NCBI RefSeq assembly: GCF_000001735.4
Contig: NC_003071.7
Coordinates: 12,455,151-12,519,150, forward strand
Source: Arabidopsis thaliana
Taxonomy: Eukaryota > Streptophyta > Magnoliopsida > Brassicales > Brassicaceae
DNA: 64,000 nucleotides
Direction of reading: 5' to 3'
Below are positions 1-13,500 of this stretch, one piece after another. Under the pieces are notes generated by a model. That model saw only the letters and a list, made by a program, of their open reading frames with translations, searched no databases and was not told the origin of the DNA. Position 1 is the stretch's first letter; each line of letters starts with the position of its first letter. The translations under genes were made by a program, and so were the position numbers.

Positions 1-89
1 GTTTATAAATCAATCCTTTGACTTGTGATATGTTATATAAGAATGTATCAATATCACTTTTCCCATTTATTGCTTTTATATTTGAACAG

Positions 90-3000
90 GTTTCATCAGT
101 TTAGATTGTGGATTACCTAGTGACGAATCTCCTTACGATGATTCGTTTAACGGATTAACATTCACATCGGATTCCACTTTCATCCAAACAGGAAAAATTG
201 ATAGTGTCGATAAAGATCTTAACATAAACTTATCAAAACAATATTTGACTCTTAGATACTTCCCAGAAGGAAAACGTAATTGTTATAGTCTTGATGTCAA
301 GCGTGGCACAACTTATCTCATCGTGGTTAGCTTTGTATATGGAAATTATGATGGTCTTAACCGTGATCCAAACTTCGATATCCATCTTGGTCCCAATAAG
401 TGGAAAAGAATAGATTTGGATGGAGAGAAAGAAGGTACAAGAGAAGAGATCATACACAAAGCCAGGTCAAACTCTTTGGATATTTGTCTTGTTAAGACAG
501 GAGAAACTTTGCCAATAATTTCAGCCATAGAAATACGGCCACTAAGGAATAATACGTATGTTACACAATCTGGTTCGCTGATGATGTCTTTCCGGGTTTA
601 TCTTAGCAATTCAGATGCATCTATAAGGTAAGTCAATCTATTTGAAGCATTCAATGTGACGTTTTTCTTTTGAATAAAATTTAACATTATTCTTTTAAAA
701 AATGTGAGGTTTTTCTCTCTTTTTTTTTCTGGAGAAGATATGAATGAGGGGATATGTTGACTTTACTTGTGTTAAAAACATCATTGTTGAATGATGTGTT
801 CAAAATTTTAAGACTCCAACGTAACTACATTATGCCAAAACTATATGGCAAGTCATTGTAACAATTGAACAAAGAACTAAGAACAACGAACTAGAAATAA
901 AAGATACTAATATGAGCTAAGAAAACAAATTTTTTTTTTCTTTTTTTTGTTCACAATTAAAACTAAATTAATTAATTGAAAGAAAATAAGCAAGAACCAA
1001 ACAACCAAATCAAACATACAAAAGACTAACATTATTGTAAATCAAACTAAACAAGCAACGATAAATGAAATTGAATGATTGAATTCATTATTAAAAAAAC
1101 GAGCCAAGGTGATTGACTCGGATAGTTGCCAACTAACTTAGTTTTTGGTATCTTAGTTTCATAGACTAGTATTTGGCTAATACAATTTACTTATTAATTT
1201 ATGTGGCTAATAAAATTTATTGTAGGTATGCTGATGACGTCCATGATCGTATTTGGTCTCCATTCAACGGATCTTCACATACACATATAACAACTGATCT
1301 CAATATAAACAACTCAAATGCATATGAGATTCCAAAAAATATACTCCAAACTGCTGCCATACCAAGAAACGCCAGTGCGCCGCTGATTATTACGTGGGAT
1401 CCACTACCCATTAATGCGGAGGTATACTTGTACATGCACTTTGCGGAGATTCAAACCCTTGAAGCCAACGAGACGAGGCAGTTTGACGTTATCTTGAGAG
1501 GAAACTTTAATCATTCAGGATTTAGTCCAACCAAGTTAAAGGTATTTACATTATACACAGAAGAACCAATGAAATGTGGTTCAGAAGGTTGTTATTTACA
1601 GCTAGTAAAAACACCGAACTCAACTCTGCCACCTCTGATCAACGCTATTGAGGCATACAGTGTTATCGAGTTCTCACAATTGGAAACAAGTCTTAGTGAT
1701 GGTACGTACCTCTCAGCTTTCAATATTACAGGAATGTAACTTATATTATAAAGTATAAGCTATGATATTGATTCTTACATTATATTATAAAGTATGATAT
1801 TGATTGTTACGTTCTCTTAATAATTGTGTCAGTGGACGCTATCAAGAACATCAAAAATACTTATAAGCTGAATAAAATCACTTGGCAAGGAGATCCATGT
1901 CTCCCTCAAGATTTGTCGTGGGAAAGTATTAGATGCACCTACGTAGATGGCTCCACTTCACCAACAATCATTTCCTTGTAATGTCATTCACAAACTTACT
2001 CTTTAATTTAAAATTTAAATATCTAAATATTTTGTATGTGTTTTTGTATTATTAGAGATTTGTCGAAAAGTGGATTAAATGGGAGTATACCCCAAATTTT
2101 ACAAAATTTCACGCAATTACAAGAACTGTAAGTATCTCTACTGTTGATCACCTGAACCAATAATGATTTATTTGGACAGAATATGTAAGACAATTTCTTT
2201 TGTTTGTGCATATAACCACAGGGACTTATCAAATAATAGCTTGACTGGACCGGTGCCTATCTTCCTTGCCAACATGAAAACGTTATCTTTAATGTAAGCT
2301 ATCTAAAAAGCATAAATGAACATTTTGACCTGCGTATGTATGTATATATAATGGTTATCTTTGTCTCAACAGAAACTTAAGTGGGAACAATCTCAGTGGT
2401 TCAGTTCCTCAAGCTCTTCTTGACAAAGAAAAAGAAGGACTTGTGTTAAAGTAAGATTTCCTTTTCCATAGAGGGAATGCATTTACTAATCATATAGTAA
2501 CAAAGTAGAGGAACTTCATTTTTGGAGACTATTTAACTGCTAGATCTTTCTTAATTAAGAGAGTTCATGTCGATTAAATTATCGCAAAATATGGTACCTG
2601 ACAGTTCGATTATTGCCTTTCCTATGCAAGCTATTTACAATTTCAAAATATGTCATATTCATTGTAGACTTGAAGGAAATCCAGATTTGTGCAAATCCAG
2701 TTTTTGCAATACCGAAAAGAAAAATAAATTCTTGCTCCCGGTTATTGCATCAGCTGCCTCTTTGGTTATTGTAGTTGTGGTTGTGGCTCTTTTTTTTGTC
2801 TTCCGAAAGAAGAAGGCCAGCCCTTCAAGTAAGTTATGAGCCATTAATAATTTGTTTACCTGCTATAAAGCAATGCATATAGTTAGCATATAACCAAATA
2901 TACTATCATATGTAGATCTACATGCTCCACCAAGTATGCCTGTATCGAATCCCGGGCACAATAGTCAATCAGAATCATCATTCACATCGAAAAAAATTAG

Positions 3001-4391
3001 GTTTACTTACTCTGAGGTTCAAGAAATGACAAATAACTTCGATAAAGCTCTCGGTGAAGGAGGATTTGGAGTCGTGTATCATGGTTTTGTTAATGTTATT
3101 GAACAAGTAGCAGTTAAATTGCTATCACAATCATCTTCTCAAGGCTATAAGCATTTCAAGGCAGAGGTACCCTTTTTCTAGTAATTCTCAATAGATATCC
3201 AATTGATTTGTATATCTCTAAGAGTGTTGGATGATGGATGATTGGTTAGGTGGAACTCCTTATGAGAGTTCACCATATAAATTTGGTGAGTCTTGTTGGG
3301 TATTGTGATGAAGGAGAACACTTGGCTCTTATTTATGAATACATGCCAAATGGAGACTTAAAGCAACATTTGTCAGGTAATATCACATATATAATTGTTT
3401 TCTTAATAAAACCTAACCATGATATAATTTTTTTTTCTGAATAATTAAAGATCATAACTAAATTGATATGAAGTGTGTTTAATTGATACAGGAAAGCATG
3501 GCGGATTCGTCCTGAGCTGGGAAAGTAGACTAAAAATAGTTTTGGATGCAGCACTAGGTATTCATTAAACTTTAAGACAAATGTTTAGTTAATAATTACA
3601 GCTTTTATGGGTATTAGTATGGCCTCGACCGGATCAGAAAGGAACCATATGATGATATCGAAATTAATCTCCATTTTCCAATAAACGATGGTATTAAATT
3701 TAATATGTAGGATTGGAGTATTTACATACTGGATGTGTACCACCAATGGTTCACAGAGATATCAAAACTACGAATATACTTCTAGATCAACATCTCCAAG
3801 CTAAATTAGCTGATTTTGGGCTTTCAAGATCTTTTCCCATCGGAAATGAGAAAAATGTGTCAACTGTTGTTGCTGGTACTCCTGGATATCTTGATCCTGA
3901 GTGAGTATAACTTCATATGTTAGTTCCAAAATCACCATTCCTTTTTTTTACTTTACAATCACAACAATTTCTTGTTTTGCAGGTATTATCAAACAAATTG
4001 GTTGACAGAAAAGAGTGATATATACAGTTTCGGAATTGTACTGTTAGAGATAATTTCAAACCGTCCTATAATCCAGCAATCCCGTGAAAAGCCTCACATA
4101 GTGGAATGGGTCAGTTTTATGATAACAAAAGGAGATCTTAGAAGTATTATGGATCCAAACCTCCACCAAGATTATGATATTGGTTCTGTCTGGAAGGCCA
4201 TTGAATTAGCAATGTCATGTGTGAGTCTTTCTTCTGCAAGACGACCAAACATGTCTCGAGTTGTGAATGAATTAAAAGAATGTCTTATATCCGAAACCTC
4301 TAGGATAGGTGAGGGACGAGACATGGAATCAAAAGGTTCAATGGAATTCAGCAGAGACATTTATAATGAGGTAATACCTCAAGCTCGCTAG
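90..4391 (+). CDS. Malectin-like/LRR receptor kinase, 5'-truncated by window edge
   Basis: A plasma-membrane receptor-like kinase of the LRR-I (malectin-like) type, probably AT2G28990 by position. The signal-peptide exon lies left of the window. Visible exons: 90-627, 1226-1701, 1833-1977, 2056-2127, 2222-2293, 2373-2450, 2668-2828, 2916-3166, 3250-3376, 3492-3557, 3711-3900, 3983-4391. They sum to a clean frame of about 860 residues. Exons 90-1701 encode the malectin-like ectodomain (ISLDCGLP start, [22 protein letters not shown]). The WQGDPCLP motif precedes 72-bp LRR exons, which give about two to three repeats. A hydrophobic Val-rich transmembrane segment lies in 2668-2828. The kinase has P-loop [15 protein letters not shown] lysine, [11 protein letters not shown] and SDIYSFG, so it looks catalytically competent (RD type). 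Its ligand cannot be told from sequence. Confidence 0.93.
628..1225 (+). other. Enlarged intron 2 of the first receptor kinase
   Basis: This intron is 598 bp, whereas the equivalent introns of the two neighbours are 106 bp (6537-6642) and 90 bp (11238-11327). The extra sequence is A-rich with poly-T tracts near 720 and 935 and has no open frame of note. I could not find clear terminal inverted repeats. Confidence 0.7.
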
Positions 4392-5630
4392 CTCGTCAAA
4401 ATTTATTCTTGCTGGTTTTTCTTCTCATGAATATTCAAATTTGTGTGTTTCAAGAGTGTCTTTCGCCAATAATAACTAAGGCTTTCACTAATAACATGTA
4501 ATACTGATGTTGAATTGTCGTAGTGTGATATATATTTTGTGAAATACATATGGTGAAATTTATTGAAATTATTTCATGAATTTGTAACCCACAACTAATT
4601 CTCGTCTTTGTTTCTATCTCAAGAAATGCATTAGGTTGTTCCCACTTTCGGTATTTTGAAAACCAAAGGAAGAGTTGAATATACCAAAACTTATGTATTT
4701 CCTTCAAAACTTAAGAGCTGTTTATATTTCCTTCAAAAGAAGATAAATAAAGAAGATATAAATGGTCTAATAAACCAAAAGTTGGTCAAAATTTAGTCTA
4801 AATATAAAACATGAACGTAATAGAACTTGTTTACAAGCGTATATCTCGTTGATCCTGAGTTTAATAAGATGTATAATAGTAAATGTTACGAAGAACTCCA
4901 ATAATGAAATATCACAAGACAGATTTATCTTGTGGAGAGGGTTCATCATGTAAATGTTTTTTTTTTTTTCACCATGTAAAGTTGGTAATTCTTGTTGTAT
5001 ATTGTTTTAACGAAGACACACTTCGACCTAGTCTAGTACACAACCAGTGGAGATTTAAAACAACATCTATCATTCAAATTGGACAAAGAAATAACCGAAT
5101 CCAAGGAACCTTGCATTGGATTTAGGATTTATGACAAAAATTCTTCGCAAAATGTTTCCACGCCAACCTCTCTATAAATAAAGGGCCACAAGAACATGCA
5201 TGAGTGAGAAAAATACATTTTCGAGGCGGGAAAGATAGACTAAATTTTAATTTTAATTGTAATTCATAGCTTGAAATTTTAAAATTATACAGCTACTTGG
5301 CTCCTTTATCAAACAACGTGCAAAAGTATAGTGATTTTAAGACCACGATTTTTTGTGCCACTAGAGACGTGCTTGCATCTTTAGAAATGGACATTTTAAT
5401 TTTATGGGAGAACTTTCCACAACCCTAACTGTTGAATATATGTTCTAAATGCTAATTTTATCCAAGTTTGCCTCTTTTATTTATTTTTGTATCCTTTTAA
5501 ACTCTTTTTATTCGTTCATATATGTTTCCTTTCCGGCTGCTACATTTCAAGAGGTCGAGCAGACCATAACTCTATCATTTATCTTAGTTAATTCATATAC
5601 ATAGGAACCTTGGTAGCTTCATCTTTCAAA
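4392..5630. other. Intergenic: 3' flank of kinase 1 and promoter of kinase 2
   Basis: AT-rich spacer between two head-to-tail kinase genes. A TATAAATA string sits at about 5173-5180, but it is 450 bp from the next ATG, so its role is unsure. No conserved coding sequence was recognised. Confidence 0.5.
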
Positions 5631-8600
5631 ATGGAGGGTCATCGAGGATTATTGTTGGCACTGATAGTCAACATTTTTTCCATTGTACACCTTGTTCATG
5701 CTCAGAATCCGGAAGGTAGTGTATCGATTCATTGTAGACTTTATACATGAAATTCTGTTTACATCAGAAAATCCACATTTCAGATCTCAAATTTCTAATA
5801 CTTTCTCTCTCTTTCTAGGCTTGTATACATACAATTCTGTTTACATCATTTATCTTTCAGAAAATCAATTTTTCAGATCTCAAATTTCTAATACTTTTTT
5901 GCTCTTTCCCTTGAGGCTTGTGGCCTGTCGTGTCAATTTTGATTCCTTTAAACAAAAACAAAAAAAAACTCCACCTTACAGTTGTCATGTGGTTATATGT
6001 AACTTGGCAGGATTTATCAGCTTGGATTGTGGTTTACCCGCCAAAGAGTCTCCTTATACCGAAAGCACAACAAGCTTGGTATTCACCTCTGATGCAAATT
6101 TTATCTCAAGTGGGATTAGTACTAAACTCCCAAAACATGATGACTACAAGCCATATAATTTCTTAAGATATTTTCCTGACGGAACACGACATTGCTATGA
6201 TTTAAGTGTAAAGCAGGGTACTAATTATCTGATCAGAGCTAGCTTCGTATATGGGAATTATGACGGTCGTAATATTATGCCCAGATTTGATCTGTATATA
6301 GGGCCTAATATATGGGCAGTAGTGTCGGAGTTGGACCTATACAGCCCAGAGGAAGAGATCATTCACATGACAAAGTCAACTTCTTTACAGATTTGTCTTG
6401 TCAAAACAGGACCAACTACACCTTTCATATCAACTTTGGAGCTACGGCCTTTGAGAAATGATAATTATATTACTCAATCTGGTTCTTTGAAGCTCATGCA
6501 GCGGATGTGTATGACCGAGACTGTTAGCACACTACGGTAAGTCAACTAAATCTGGTGATATTATTTGCCCAAAAAAGTGAACACATCAAAGTATATATAT
6601 ATTTTTTTTTTACTCCTCTCGCTAATGCAAAGCATGTGCCAGGTATCCTGATGATGTCTATGATCGTCTCTGGTATACAGATGGTATATACGAAACAAAA
6701 GCAGTAAAGACAGCTCTGAGTGTCAATTCTACTAATCCATTTGAACTACCCCAAGTCATAATTAGGTCAGCAGCTACGCCCGTAAATAGCAGTGAGCCAA
6801 TAACCGTTGAATACGGTGGATATTCCTCCGGTGATCAAGTCTATTTGTATCTACATTTTGCCGAGATCCAAACCCTAAAAGCCAGCGATAACAGGGAATT
6901 TGATATTGTGTGGGCTAATAATATTAAAAAGCTGGCTTATAAACCTAAGGTATCACAAATAGATACCTTACTCAACACATCACCGAATAAATGTGATAAT
7001 ACATTTTGCAAAGCGTTCCTAGTGAGGACTCAAAGGTCAACTCTACCACCACTACTTAACGCCTATGAGGTCTACATTCTTGTGGAGTTTCCATACTCAG
7101 AGACACATCCCGACGATGGTATGTTTTCCAATCTAATAAGTATTTATTTTTATACTGATTAAAATCTCCAATCCCTTATGTGTTACTCTTAAGGCACTAC
7201 TATAACGTTACTTCTACACCAGTCGTTGCTATCAAGAAAATCAAAGCCGCTTATGGATTGAAGATAATCAGTTGGCAAGGAGATCCTTGCCTCCCTAGAG
7301 AATATAAGTGGGAGTATATAGAATGCAGCTACACCAATAACTCTATTCCCCCAAGAATCATTTCCTTGTATGATCACTTTCTCTAATAACCCTTTGCAGC
7401 TGAAAGCATTGTCTCTTAAAGTATATTTTATCATATAAACAGAGACTTATCAAACCGTGGGTTAAAAGGGATCATAGAGCCCGTCTTACAAAACTTAACC
7501 CAGCTTGAAAAACTGTAAGTGTGTTCTTCGTAATTAGTAGCTGTACCTGTAGTTGAAAAGCTTTTTCTGTCATAAGTTATGGCACCCGTTTTGTAGTTAG
7601 CTGACAGTTCTGTGTATCTGTGAATAATTGCATGGACTAATTGCATTCATTTGTAAATCATAGTGTCCTATGATCTGCAACACGGCCTTTATTTGTTCTG
7701 TAACTATGTTTTTGCATATCGTATGGAAATATGCAACGTTGTTCTATAGTTAGACTAACCAAGTGACTTTTTGTATAAATTTTAGGGACTTATCAATTAA
7801 CCGTTTATCCGGCGAAGTGCCTGAGTTTCTGGCCAACATGAAATCATTGTCGAACATGTAAGTTGTTTCTATACAATATGAGATTCCAACTTAAAACCAA
7901 TTGGCAATGAGTGGATTGACACATATCTCTTATACACTAGATCCTTTGCCCCTTTCCAATGTGCGATATTGTTATACCTAGCTACCAGTTTCCTCCAAAA
8001 TGAGCTAATTGACAACTATTTGCTTCATAATTTTAAAACATATTCTGGCTAAATATTTACATGTACCCTTTATCTGCCTTGATAGAAACTTAAGTTGGAA
8101 TAATCTAAAAGGTCTGATTCCTCCAGCCCTTGAGGAGAAAAGAAAGAATGGACTTAAACTAAAGTAAGTTTAATTAAAAAAAAATCAAATTTATGCATCT
8201 CCGTCCCATCATTTCTACTTGGTGTTTCTCCATGACACTTTTGCTTTGTACGTAGTACTCAAGGAAATCAAAATCTATGTCCTGGGGATGAATGCAAAAG
8301 AAGCATCCCAAAATTTCCTGTAACAACTGTTGTGTCGATTTCTGCAATTCTGCTTACTGTAGTTGTGCTACTTATTGTTTTCATTTACAAAAAGAAAAAG
8401 ACGTCAAAAGGTACTTACAAGATGAGATATTCTACAATATCTATATAATGATCATTAGTAATTGTACCTCATTTTTCCAATACAGTTCGTCACAGATTAC
8501 CAATTACTAAATCTGAAATCTTAACCAAAAAGAGAAGGTTTACATATTCAGAAGTCGAAGCAGTGACAAATAAGTTTGAAAGAGTTATAGGAGAAGGAGG

Positions 8601-9887
8601 GTTTGGAATTGTGTATCATGGTCATTTGAATGATACTGAACAAGTAGCTGTTAAACTTCTCTCTCATTCATCAACTCAAGGCTATAAGCAATTTAAGGCA
8701 GAGGTACTTTTAGCTTGCTTTGGAACAAATCCACACAGTATAATTTTTATTAATAAACCAATATGGCCTATGAATTATGTGCTTTCATGGTTGATCAGGT
8801 AGAACTGCTTTTAAGAGTCCACCATACAAACTTGGTAAATCTTGTTGGATATTGTAATGAAGAAGACCACTTGGCCCTTGTCTATGAGTATGCAGCTAAC
8901 GGGGACTTAAAGCAACATCTTTCAGGTAAATATGTATTCAACCAAATTGTTTAGAAAAGATAATGATCCTTTGTCAGATTTTGATGGTACTATACATATT
9001 TTCATATTACACTGGTTTACAAGAATTTGACATTAATAACGCGGAACAGGAGAGTCTAGTTCCGCTGCTTTAAATTGGGCAAGCAGACTTGGAATCGCTA
9101 CCGAGACTGCACAAGGTATATGCTACTTTTTGCTAAGGAGTTACTTTTTTCTTTTATTTTTAACGCAAAGAGCTAAAATTGTTGTTCAAATGGATTTTAA
9201 CACAACAGGATTAGAGTACTTACACATTGGATGTGAACCTCCAATGATTCATAGAGATGTCAAAACGACGAATATACTTTTGGACGAGCATTTCCATGCT
9301 AAACTTGCTGATTTTGGACTTTCCAGATCATTTCCAGTAGGAGTTGAATCCCATGTATCAACAAATGTTGCTGGCACTCCTGGATATCTTGATCCTGAGT
9401 AAGTAGATTTGGTATTTATACTAAAAGTTTATTACTTTCTCAATGGTTATGATAGTTAAAATGAGGCTTATTTTGCAGATATTATCGAACAAATTGGTTA
9501 ACTGAAAAAAGTGATGTATATAGTATGGGCATTGTCCTGTTAGAGATTATCACAAACCAGCCTGTGATACAACAAGTCCGTGAAAAGCCTCATATAGCTG
9601 AATGGGTGGGGTTGATGCTTACTAAAGGAGATATTAAAAGTATAATGGATCCAAAACTGAATGGGGAATATGACTCAAGTTCCGTTTGGAAGGCTCTTGA
9701 GCTAGCTATGTCATGTGTGAACCCCTCTTCAGGGGGAAGACCAACCATGTCTCAGGTTATAAGTGAACTTAAAGAATGTCTCATTTATGAGAACTCAAGA
9801 AAAGAAGGACGATCAGAAGTAGACTCAAAAAGTTCCATTGAACTGTCCACCAGTTTCACCGCTGAAGTGACCCCTGATGCACGGTAA
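5631..9887 (+). CDS. Malectin-like/LRR receptor kinase, complete
   Basis: Complete paralogue of the upstream kinase, probably AT2G29000 by position. The 13 exons 5631-5715, 6011-6536, 6643-7118, 7223-7367, 7443-7514, 7786-7857, 8086-8163, 8256-8410, 8486-8703, 8799-8925, 9050-9115, 9209-9398 and 9479-9887 give 872 residues. The first exon encodes a signal peptide ([16 protein letters not shown], ending around VHAQNPE). The malectin-like domain spans about residues 29-362, WQGDPCLP and LRRs about 375-484, the transmembrane helix about 505-528 and the kinase about 560-840. Kinase hallmarks are [26 protein letters not shown] and SDVYSMG, all intact. Exon phases match those of the neighbours, so this is a tandem array. 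It is a presumed surface receptor of unknown ligand. Confidence 0.95.
5742..5921 (+). repeat. Degenerate tandem duplication in intron 1 of kinase 2
   Basis: Two copies of an 80-95 bp unit lie back to back, at about 5742-5823 and 5824-5921. Both hold an AATTCTGTTTACATCA word, a CAGATCTCAAATTTCTAATA word and a closing GGCTTGT. The second copy carries about 15 extra bases. Confidence 0.8.
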
Positions 9888-10505
9888 CATCTAATAAGAA
9901 CAACATCTTTCATGTAATTATTTCTTGTATTAAATTTTGATTTTAAACAATTCAAAGATCCAGGCAATGTAAATTAATGGGTTAAATATTGACCAGAAGC
10001 TATTTCATACCGAGATTTTTTGTTTAAAGGTTCTACGAAACTTAGGAACCAAATACTCAACTTCTGTATTTTTCACCTTTCTTCTTTGGAGTTGCTACTT
10101 CAGTCTTGATATGCATCAAGAAATGTATCTGAAATTTTTTGTTCGTTTGCAAAGCATGATTTTGAATGATAATGCTGGATATTGAAGTAAACAACTTATT
10201 ATAAAGTTACACAGTAACAATACATCACTCCTGACCATTTATGTTTCAATTTCATGTTGTTATTTCGATCGCACTTCAATCAATCAAAACATTTGCGACT
10301 AATTTAATAACCCATAGAGGAATAAATGTTGTAAGCACGTCGTGATCATGGTGACCAATTATCTCGGTTGTGTATGTTCTGTCAACAATCTTTTCATAAT
10401 CATAAGTCAAAAGTCAACGATCAACCTTAATCCTTGACTTGAAAATGAACAAGAAATATATCAGACAGGCGATATCTGTTTTCTTGTCATAAACACCTAA
10501 AATAA
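9888..10505. other. Intergenic between kinase 2 and the kinase pseudogene
   Basis: AT-rich 3' flank and former promoter region. The stretch 10376-10450 is rich in GTCAA/GTCAAC words, including W-box-like TTGAC cores. No gene seen. Confidence 0.45.
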
Positions 10506-13500
10506 ATGGAGAGTCTTCAAGACCTTTTGCTAGCTCTGATCATTTTAGCTTTTGCCACTACTTCACATTTCATTCTAGCTCAGCCTGATCCAAAAGGTAC
10601 ACTCTTATAAACACTTTCCTCTTTACAAGTCTTGAAATTTTACATTTTTCGTTTTCTCTTCTATATATTCGACATGATTTTTATGTCGCCTCTTACCAGA
10701 ATTCATTAACTTGGATTGCGGGTAACACCCTGCGGTATCGCCTTATACCGAACCATTAACAAACTTAACATACCTATCCGACGCTAACTTCACCCAAGGT
10801 GGTCAAAGTGGAAGAGTCCAAAAGGTTTGGGAAGAAGCTTATCAGCCATTCACAGTTCTAAGATACTTTCCGGATGGAATACGAAACTGCTATAACTTGA
10901 GGGTCACTCCATCCACAAAATATCTTATCAAAGCTCTCTTTCTCTATGGAAATTATGACGGGCTTAACAATGCCCCGATATTCGATCTGTATCTAGGTCC
11001 TAACATATGGACAACGGTCGATTTGAAAAGCTCTTTACTTTCTCAAACGGAAGAGATCATACACATCACAAAGTCAAGCTCTTTGGAGATTTGTCTTGTT
11101 AAAACAGGGAAGACTACACCAATCATCTCAGCCTTGGAACTAAGACCTTTGAGAGATGACATTTACATTACTCAAATTGGTTCCTTGAAGCTCTTAAAAC
11201 GCTATTATGCTAGCGATTTTCTCGGTCCTTCGATTCGGTAATTTAACTTTACTTGCTTTACAAGAAACAGAGTTTTGTAATTTTGTTAATACAAATAAAG
11301 GTTTGGTAATTGTTGTTTAATATTCAGGTATCCGTCAGATGTATATGATCGTGAATGGAAGCCAATAAGTCTTTCGTTTGGCTTGAATTTCGTAAACACA
11401 AGTCTCAGTGTGAACTCTTCCACTCCTTATGAGCTACCACAAGAAGTATCTCAAAGGCAATCATTAACGAAAACGTGACTGAGAAGTTATCTTTCGACTG
11501 GTATGTCGATAACCGCGAGGATCAAGCTCTCATATACCTTCATTTCGCTGAGATTCAATCACTTAAAGGCAATGACACAAGAGAGTTCGACATTATATGG
11601 AAAGGGAACGATGGAAACATTACCATTTCAGCTTATCGCCCTTCGAAGTTACAGCTAGAGACTCTATACAACACATCGCCTATGAAATGTAGGTTTATGC
11701 AATGTACAGTGGAACTTGTTATGACTAAGAGCTCAACTCTCCCACCAATGATCAATGCTATGGAAGCTTACCAAATTATAGAGTTCTCAGATGCAGAAAC
11801 TAATCCAGAGGATGGTTAGTCAATCTTCACTACTAATGAATTTTCGCGATATTTTTATATGTTTCGGTATATTTATTTTGGTTTTATTTGCAGTCGTTGC
11901 GGTCCAGAATATTAGAGCTGCTTATGAATTGAGTAGAATAGACTGGCAAGGAGATCCGTGTGTTCCTCGGTTGTTCAAATGGGAGGGGATAAATTGCAGC
12001 TACACAAATACTTCTATTCCACCAAGAATCATTTCCTTGTAAGACTATTTAATAACAGATTTGATTACTATTAAAAATCAGTGTTTAAATCTCTAAAATT
12101 GTGTGTTATGTTCTTATAACCAGAGACTTATCATCAAGTGGACTAAATGGGGTCATAGCACCTAGCATACAAAATCTAACACATCTTCAAGAACTGTGAG
12201 ACAACAATATATATCCTTTTAAACTGCATTTATTTTGTTAGAACCTTTTATATTTATTATTAATTGTTATCGTAATCGATTGATAGGGACTTATCGAATA
12301 ACAATCTAACTGGAGGAGTGCCTGAATTTCTAGCCAACATGGAATCATTGTTGATCATGTGAGTTTATTTCATGGTAAACAATAAGTGATCATGATTTCT
12401 TGCACCAGATTTATGGATGATGTTTATATATATCATAATGTTCTTATCTGTTTTGACAGAAACTTAGGTTGGAATAGCTTAACCGGTCCAATTCCTCGAG
12501 CCCTTCACAATAGAGAAAAGAAAGGGCTAAAATTGGTGTAAGATTTCTCCTTAATGGTTTTTTTTGTTCGTGATGATTTTGCGTATTCAATAACATTCTT
12601 GTTCTATAGTGTTCAAGGAAACCCAAATCTATGTCTCTCTGGCTCATGCAAGAACACGAAAGTCCTAGTGCCGGTTTTTGCGTCTCTTGCTTCATTGGCG
12701 GCTCTTATCGCTTTGTTGGCTCTCATTTTTGTTTTGAGAAGGAAAAAGCCCGTATCAAAAGGTATAAATAAATAGATTCATCAATCAAGAAGTACATAAG
12801 GGCTTAATACTCTGTAAAGTTCATGGTATGTAGTAATGGCATTACTTATATGGCCTTTCCATATACAGTTGCTACACGGGAGTTACCAAGAAAGTCATCA
12901 ATCTTTGCCAAAAAGAAAAAGTTCACTTATTCGGAAGTCGTTGAGCTTACGAATAACTTCAGAAGAGTTCTTGGAGAAGGAGGCTTCGGAGTTGTCTACC
13001 ATGGTTCTTTGAGTGATACCGAACAAGTAGCGGTTAAAGTTCTTTCCGAGTCATCCGTTCAAGGCTATAAGGAATTTAAGGCAGAGGTATGTCAATATTT
13101 TGCACTAGTTAACTGAAAAAAAAACTTGCTGGTATTGAGAGTTTAATATAATATGAAATGGACCCAAAAGGTGGAGCTTCTTCTAAGAGTTCATCACATA
13201 AACTTGGTAAGCCTTGTTGGTTACTGTGATGAAGGAGGCCATTTAGCACTTATATATGAGTACATGGCTAATGGAGACCTTAAACAACATCTATCAGGTA
13301 ATTAAACACTAATTATACTTGACATGTCTTTATTCGTCTTTGAATCAATTAATAATGTCTTTAACTTGTTATAAGGATTTAGCATTTTTATTTACAGGAG
13401 AATCTTCTGGACCTACTTTGAAATGGGCTAGTAGACTCAAAATTGCTATCGAGGCGGCACAAGGTTTAATCTTGCTAACTTTAACATTTCCAGTCACCTT

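Noticed and set aside
5683..6540. Continuous 285-residue open frame running through intron 1 of kinase 2
   Set aside because: It is out of frame with the signal-peptide exon. Clear GT and AG sites at 5716 and 6010 join the signal peptide to the malectin domain in frame.
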